A DNA stretch of 16,267 bases from JAAAOZ01 sp964496595 (lineage in GTDB: Bacteria > Chloroflexota > Anaerolineae > B4-G1 > SLSP01): the NCBI GenBank assembly GCA_964496595.1, contig CAZCAI010000119.1, forward strand, positions 1 through 16,267, written 5' to 3'. The translations under genes and the position numbers were made by a program. Under the pieces are notes generated by a model. It ran no database searches. It was not told where the DNA came from and saw only the letters and a program-made list of their open reading frames with translations. Within the stretch, counting starts at the first letter, position 1. Each line of letters begins with the position of its first letter. Below are positions 13,255 through 16,267 of the stretch, piece by piece.

Positions 13255-14244
13255 CTACTCTACAAAATCCGTCGTGACGCTCGCCGCGTAAGTCGGGGCG
13301 TCCGTCAGGGCGCCGGTGGTCTGGAGCCAGCGCACGACATCCTGGAACTGCGACGGCGTGGGCGCTTCGTTGCCGGGATATTCGGGCGCGGGGAAGGCGT
13401 CCGCGAGCGGTTGGGGGAGCAGATCCTTTTCGATGAGCAGATCCTGCCAGCGGCGCGGATCGGCGTTGATCGCCTCGCTGGCGCGCTGGACGGCGATCAT
13501 CACGCCGCGAACCGCCGCCGGTTGTGCCGCTAACGTGGCCCGCCGGAAAGCGTAGACGCTGCAACTAACCGCTGAACTGCTATCGACGCCGGGATAGAGC
13601 GTGTCGTCGATCACGGGCGCCGCGCCCTGTTGCATCGCCAGCGAGGCCAACGGCTCCGGCAGCGTCGCGGCGGTGAGTTCCCCGGCGGTGAGCAGCGCCA
13701 TGCGATCCGCGATCTTCGGCACGGAGACGAGCGCGACCTCCTCGGCGGCGATGCCTTCGGCGGCCAGCAGGCGCTGGGTGACGTATTCGACGACGGTGCC
13801 CTTGGAGACGCCGATCGCGGCGCCGTGCAACTCGTCCGGCGTGGTGATGCCCAATTTCGGCGCGGCTAAAATGCGAAATTGCGCGTGCTCCGAGGTGGGC
13901 GTCATCGCGTAGCGCACGGCGGTGACGCGCGGCTCGTCGCGGTTGTAGAGCGCCAGTGCCACCAGGTCGGTGATCACGCCATCGACCTGGCCCGCCTGCA
14001 GCAATTGATCCCGCTCGGCGGCGGAGGCGACGGGCACAAACTCGACGGCGACGCCCTGCTCGGCGAAGTAGCCCTCGGCCTCGGCGACGTAGAGCGGCAG
14101 CACGTCCAGAACCGGCAGCACGGCGATGCGCAGCGGTTTAGCCTCGGACGGCTGGCATCCCACCAGGAGGAGTAGGAGGCATGCGGCGCGCAGCGCCGCG
14201 CTGATCGTCCTGCCCAAGACGAGACGAATGGAGCGGCCTACCAT
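13255..14244 (-). CDS. ABC transporter substrate-binding lipoprotein (NMT1/SsuA-like)
   Basis: The chosen product is 329 residues, starting MVGRSIRLVLGRTISAALRA. The hydrophobic stretch ends in a lipobox, LVGC, with the acylated Cys30, so it is a membrane-anchored extracytoplasmic lipoprotein. The mature part starts with PLRIAVLPVLDVLPLYVAEA and continues with AEGYFAEQGVAVEFVP, the opening common to NMT1/THI5-like and sulfonate-binding proteins. ITTPDELHGAAIGVSKG and the ALPEPLASLA-like stretch follow as in that fold. I prefer the ATG at 14242-14244, which has AGGAG eight bases upstream and overlaps the ung stop by seven bases. An ATG at 14304 would add twenty residues ahead of the signal. 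It feeds the permease/ATPase pair downstream. The substrate is unresolved. Confidence 0.87.
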   Translation of the reverse strand: MVGRSIRLVLGRTISAALRAACLLLLLVGCQPSEAKPLRIAVLPVLDVLPLYVAEAEGYFAEQGVAVEFVPVASAAERDQLLQAGQVDGVITDLVALALYNRDEPRVTAVRYAMTPTSEHAQFRILAAPKLGITTPDELHGAAIGVSKGTVVEYVTQRLLAAEGIAAEEVALVSVPKIADRMALLTAGELTAATLPEPLASLAMQQGAAPVIDDTLYPGVDSSSAVSCSVYAFRRATLAAQPAAVRGVMIAVQRASEAINADPRRWQDLLIEKDLLPQPLADAFPAPEYPGNEAPTPSQFQDVVRWLQTTGALTDAPTYAASVTTDFVE

Positions 14245-14924
14245 CGGATCGGCTCCTGGCCGTGGGCGGCCAGGTACTCGTTCGCCTGCGAAAAATGGCG
14301 GCATCCGAAGAATCCGCGCCAGGCCGAAAGCGGCGAGGGATGGGGCGCGGCTAAAATCAGATGACGATCTTCATCAACCAACCAACGTTTAGCCTGAGCG
14401 TACTTGCCCCACAACATAAAGACGATGTGCGTGCGCTGTTCGCTCAGCGCGCGGATGATGTCGTCGGTCAGCGCCTGCCAGCCCAGATCGGCGTGGGAGC
14501 CGGCCTCGTCCGCGCGGACGGTGAGGGTGGCGTTGAGGAGCAACACGCCCTGCTCGGCCCACGCGGTGAGATCGGAGGTCGCAGCCGGTGCATTGCCATC
14601 GTCTGGGTTGCCGTTGTAAATATCCGCGACGACCTCCTTGAAGATGTTGCGCAGCGACGGCGGCGGTTGGATCCCCTCGGAGACGGCGAAGGCCAAGCCG
14701 TTGGCCTGCCCCGCGCCGTGATAGGGGTCTTGCCCCACGATCACGACCTTGACGGCGTCGAAGGGCGTCAGGTGCAGCGCGGCGAAGATCCGATCCTGCG
14801 GCGGATAGATCGTCGCGTGCTGGCGCTGCGCTGCGACCTGGGTCAACAGCTCTTCGGAGTAGCCGGAGCGCATCAGCGGGACGTGCTCGTGCCAGAGCGG
14901 CAGTTCGGCGGCGAGGTTGTTCAT
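14238..14924 (-). CDS. ung: Uracil-DNA glycosylase (family 1)
   Basis: Ung excises uracil from DNA to start base-excision repair. The 228-residue protein has the family-1 water-activating loop GQDPYHG (64-70, catalytic Asp66), the PPPSLRNIFKE segment (88-98), GVLLLNATLTVR (126-137, uracil-contacting Asn131) and the Leu-loop HPSPLS (195-200, His195) followed by RGFFGCRHFS. All key residues are present. The ATG at 14922-14924 (MNNLAAELPLWHEH) is preceded by AAGGA with a 9-nt spacer. A TTG extension to 14963 adds an unlikely Lys/Asp-rich start. It lies 54 bp after the epimerase gene, and its 3' end overlaps the start of the binding-protein gene. Confidence 0.97.
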   Translation of the reverse strand: MNNLAAELPLWHEHVPLMRSGYSEELLTQVAAQRQHATIYPPQDRIFAALHLTPFDAVKVVIVGQDPYHGAGQANGLAFAVSEGIQPPPSLRNIFKEVVADIYNGNPDDGNAPAATSDLTAWAEQGVLLLNATLTVRADEAGSHADLGWQALTDDIIRALSEQRTHIVFMLWGKYAQAKRWLVDEDRHLILAAPHPSPLSAWRGFFGCRHFSQANEYLAAHGQEPIRW

Positions 14925-14978
14925 TGTCTTTGTTCCTTTTTTATCCGGTTTGTCCGGGAACAAGGGTTGAGTGTAACT

Positions 14979-15989
14979 TTAGACTATATAGCGCGGCCAG
15001 GCGCGGAGCAGTTCCGCTTCCCGCTGTCGCGAGATGCCCGCGCGCCATTGGTGATCCGGCGAGCGGCCCCGCGCCCAGTTCAATGTATCCCGCACCGTGA
15101 TCTCCAGCGGGCGGAAGGTCAACCCCGCCGCGATGGCCTTGCTGCAATCGAAGGCGAAGAAGCCCCGCGTGTTGGCATCCGACGCGCGAATCCAGAGCGG
15201 CATATCGCTCCACGGCTGGACTTGATAATCCATCAGAAACGGATCGCTGACCCAGGTGAAGGTCGCGTCGCTGTCGCTGACCTCGCGGCACGTTCGCAGC
15301 AGCTCGCCCATCGCGAGCGGCTCTGCCGGCCCGTCGGCGTTGTAGATGCCCGTCGTCTGCCGCTCGACCATCGTTATGATCCATCCCGCGAGATCGCGCA
15401 TGTCGATGAACTGGATGCGGCGCTCCGGCTGGCCGGGCGCTAACACCTCGCCGCCCTGCGCCACGCGCCAGGGCCAGTAGGTGAAGCGGTCGGTCGGGTC
15501 GTGCGGGCCGACGATGAGGCCGGGGCGCACGGTGAGCACGCGACCGGGCATCGCGGCCTCGGCGGCCTGCTCGCAGAGCGCCTTGAGCGGGCCGTAGGTC
15601 TGGCCCGTGACCTTCTCGATGCTCTCATCCGCCAGCGTCGCGACGGGCATTTCTTCATCGATGCCGATTTTGCTCACATCGGCGTAGACCGAGAGCGTCG
15701 AGATAAAGGTGTAGTGCGCCACGGCATCGGCCAGCAACTCGGCGGATCGATGCACGATGCGCGGGACGTAGCCGCAGGTATCGATGACCGCGTCCCAGCG
15801 CCGGCCTTCCAGCGCGGCGAGATCGCCCTCGCGATCCCCGCGCAGCTTTTCTACATTTTCTACATTGGGGAACAGCTCCGGGTTGGTCTGGCCGCGATTA
15901 AAGAGCGTGATCTCGTGACCACGCTCCAGCGCCGCCTCGACCAGCGCCCGTCCCAAAAAGATGGTTCCTCCCAATATTAAGATGTGCAT
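14979..15989 (-). CDS. NAD(P)-dependent epimerase/reductase, extended-SDR family
   Basis: The 336-residue protein begins with a Rossmann fold (MHILILGGTIFLGRAL, nucleotide loop GGTIFLG at 7-13). It continues with FNRGQT (30-35), WDAVIDTCGYVP (65-76), a substrate/cofactor strand FISTLSVYAD (94-103) and the catalytic pair Tyr132/Lys136 (YGPLK). RVLTVRPGLIVGP and IQFIDMRDLAGW follow. It resembles the plant-type isoflavone-reductase-like or nucleoside-sugar epimerase-like branch often annotated only as NAD-dependent epimerase/dehydratase. The substrate is unknown. The ATG at 15989 follows AGGAGGAG. It is the first firmly called gene in this direction of the window, and repeat element D lies 37 bp upstream. 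No promoter was found, so transcription may enter from beyond the window. Confidence 0.88.
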   Translation of the reverse strand: MHILILGGTIFLGRALVEAALERGHEITLFNRGQTNPELFPNVENVEKLRGDREGDLAALEGRRWDAVIDTCGYVPRIVHRSAELLADAVAHYTFISTLSVYADVSKIGIDEEMPVATLADESIEKVTGQTYGPLKALCEQAAEAAMPGRVLTVRPGLIVGPHDPTDRFTYWPWRVAQGGEVLAPGQPERRIQFIDMRDLAGWIITMVERQTTGIYNADGPAEPLAMGELLRTCREVSDSDATFTWVSDPFLMDYQVQPWSDMPLWIRASDANTRGFFAFDCSKAIAAGLTFRPLEITVRDTLNWARGRSPDHQWRAGISRQREAELLRAWPRYIV

Positions 15990-16025
15990 ACGGTTATATT
16001 CTCCTCCTGATCACTCTACTCGGTC

Positions 16026-16124
16026 ACCCTTGCGAAGGTTTCTGAAGGACTGCCATGCCCCAAGCTCTTTGGCCCATCGAAGCTAACCTGGAGCCAAGAG
16101 GGCGTTTGGAACCTTCGCAAGGGT
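16026..16124. repeat. REPIN-like inverted-repeat element, copy D
   Basis: Exact arms ACCCTTGCGAAGGTT (16026-16040) and AACCTTCGCAAGGGT (16110-16124) flank a 69-bp spacer. The spacer can form small stems of its own (CCAA-GCTCT-TTGG, and TTGGC with GCCAA). It lies between the epimerase start and a possible small reading frame. Confidence 0.87.
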
Positions 16125-16140
16125 TTGCTTTGAATTCTGT

Positions 16141-16245
16141 TCACGCCTCAGCTCCTCGATAGCGCCTTTCCAATAGACTGAATGCTACCAAAAGAGCGAT
16201 GTATGTCCCTATCATTAGGTTTGACCAGCACCTTAACAACCGCAT
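16141..16245 (-). CDS. Possible 34-residue single-span membrane peptide
   Basis: An ATG at 16243-16245 opens a 34-codon frame that reads MRLLRCWSNLMIGTYIALLV... and ends in a TGA at 16141-16143. It has one hydrophobic stretch (about residues 10-25) flanked by basic residues. An in-frame stop lies four codons upstream, so it is not the end of a longer protein entering the window. There is no recognisable Shine-Dalgarno sequence and I know no homolog, so this may be chance. The remaining bases to 16267 are AT-rich and otherwise featureless. Confidence 0.2.
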   Translation of the reverse strand: MRLLRCWSNLMIGTYIALLVAFSLLERRYRGAEA

Positions 16246-16267
16246 AATTAGAAATTAGTCAGCCGCG

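Noticed and set aside
14941..14960. Possible terminator (CCGG-ACAAA-CCGG) between the epimerase gene and ung
   Set aside because: The stem is only four base pairs and on the minus strand it is followed by an A-run, not a T-run.
14956..14970. Partial arm-like sequence (CAAGGGTT) before ung
   Set aside because: Only seven or eight bases match one half of the arm. There is no mini-palindrome and no partner about 84 bp away.
14361..15443. A 360-codon plus-strand frame
   Set aside because: It spans the ung-epimerase junction antisense to two well-supported genes and shows no domain.

Overview
The window reads as a chromosomal segment of a high-GC bacterium. The most likely source is the phylum Chloroflexota (Anaerolineae-like). 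This is inferred from the Thr/Pro-rich linkers in two exported proteins, a DUF6391-type protein, the gene complement and the style of the short intergenic repeats. No rRNA or tRNA gene is visible, so the assignment stays tentative. All eighteen confidently called genes lie on the minus strand, so transcription runs from high to low coordinates. There is no phage, plasmid, CRISPR or transposase gene.

Layout in the direction of transcription: a possible 34-residue membrane peptide at the right edge (16245-16141), then an SDR-type NAD(P) epimerase/reductase and uracil-DNA glycosylase (ung). Next comes an ABC importer of the nitrate/sulfonate/NMT1 class, with lipoprotein binding protein, ATPase and permease, followed by a UbiD-family prenyl-FMN decarboxylase. 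A consensus promoter then drives the ribosomal-protein operon rplU-rpmA-rpmE, which ends in a strong intrinsic terminator. After it come thymidine kinase (tdk), two tandem hypoxanthine phosphoribosyltransferases, a sortase, a DUF6391 protein, holA (DNA polymerase III delta), a stand-alone Fe-S PD-(D/E)XK nuclease, a polytopic membrane protein of unknown function and an LCP (LytR-CpsA-Psr) cell-envelope protein with what looks like a leaderless promoter.

Functionally the window mixes translation (bL21, bL27, bL31), nucleotide salvage (Tdk and two HPRTs), DNA replication and repair (HolA, Ung, RecB-like nuclease), cell-surface assembly (sortase, LCP protein) and solute uptake. Most spacings are short or overlapping (TAATG, ATGA), which suggests several multigene transcription units.

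The most unusual signal is a family of four intergenic elements of 97-100 bp (7296-7392, 8015-8114, 13151-13249, 16026-16124). Each begins with ACCCTTGCGAAGGTT (one copy has one mismatch) and ends with its exact inverse AACCTTCGCAAGGGT. Each arm is itself a small imperfect palindrome, and the 67-70 bp middle is nearly unique to each copy. This architecture resembles REPINs (inverted REP doublets) known from gammaproteobacteria. One copy overlaps the tdk stop codon, another appears to supply the Shine-Dalgarno sequence of the ABC ATPase, and two bracket one of the HPRT genes. A second notable point is the bL31 protein, which carries an extra C-terminal domain resembling the RNA polymerase alpha-subunit CTD. 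Seven-base tandem repeats also occur at two places, one of which has been read into the C-terminus of the ABC permease.
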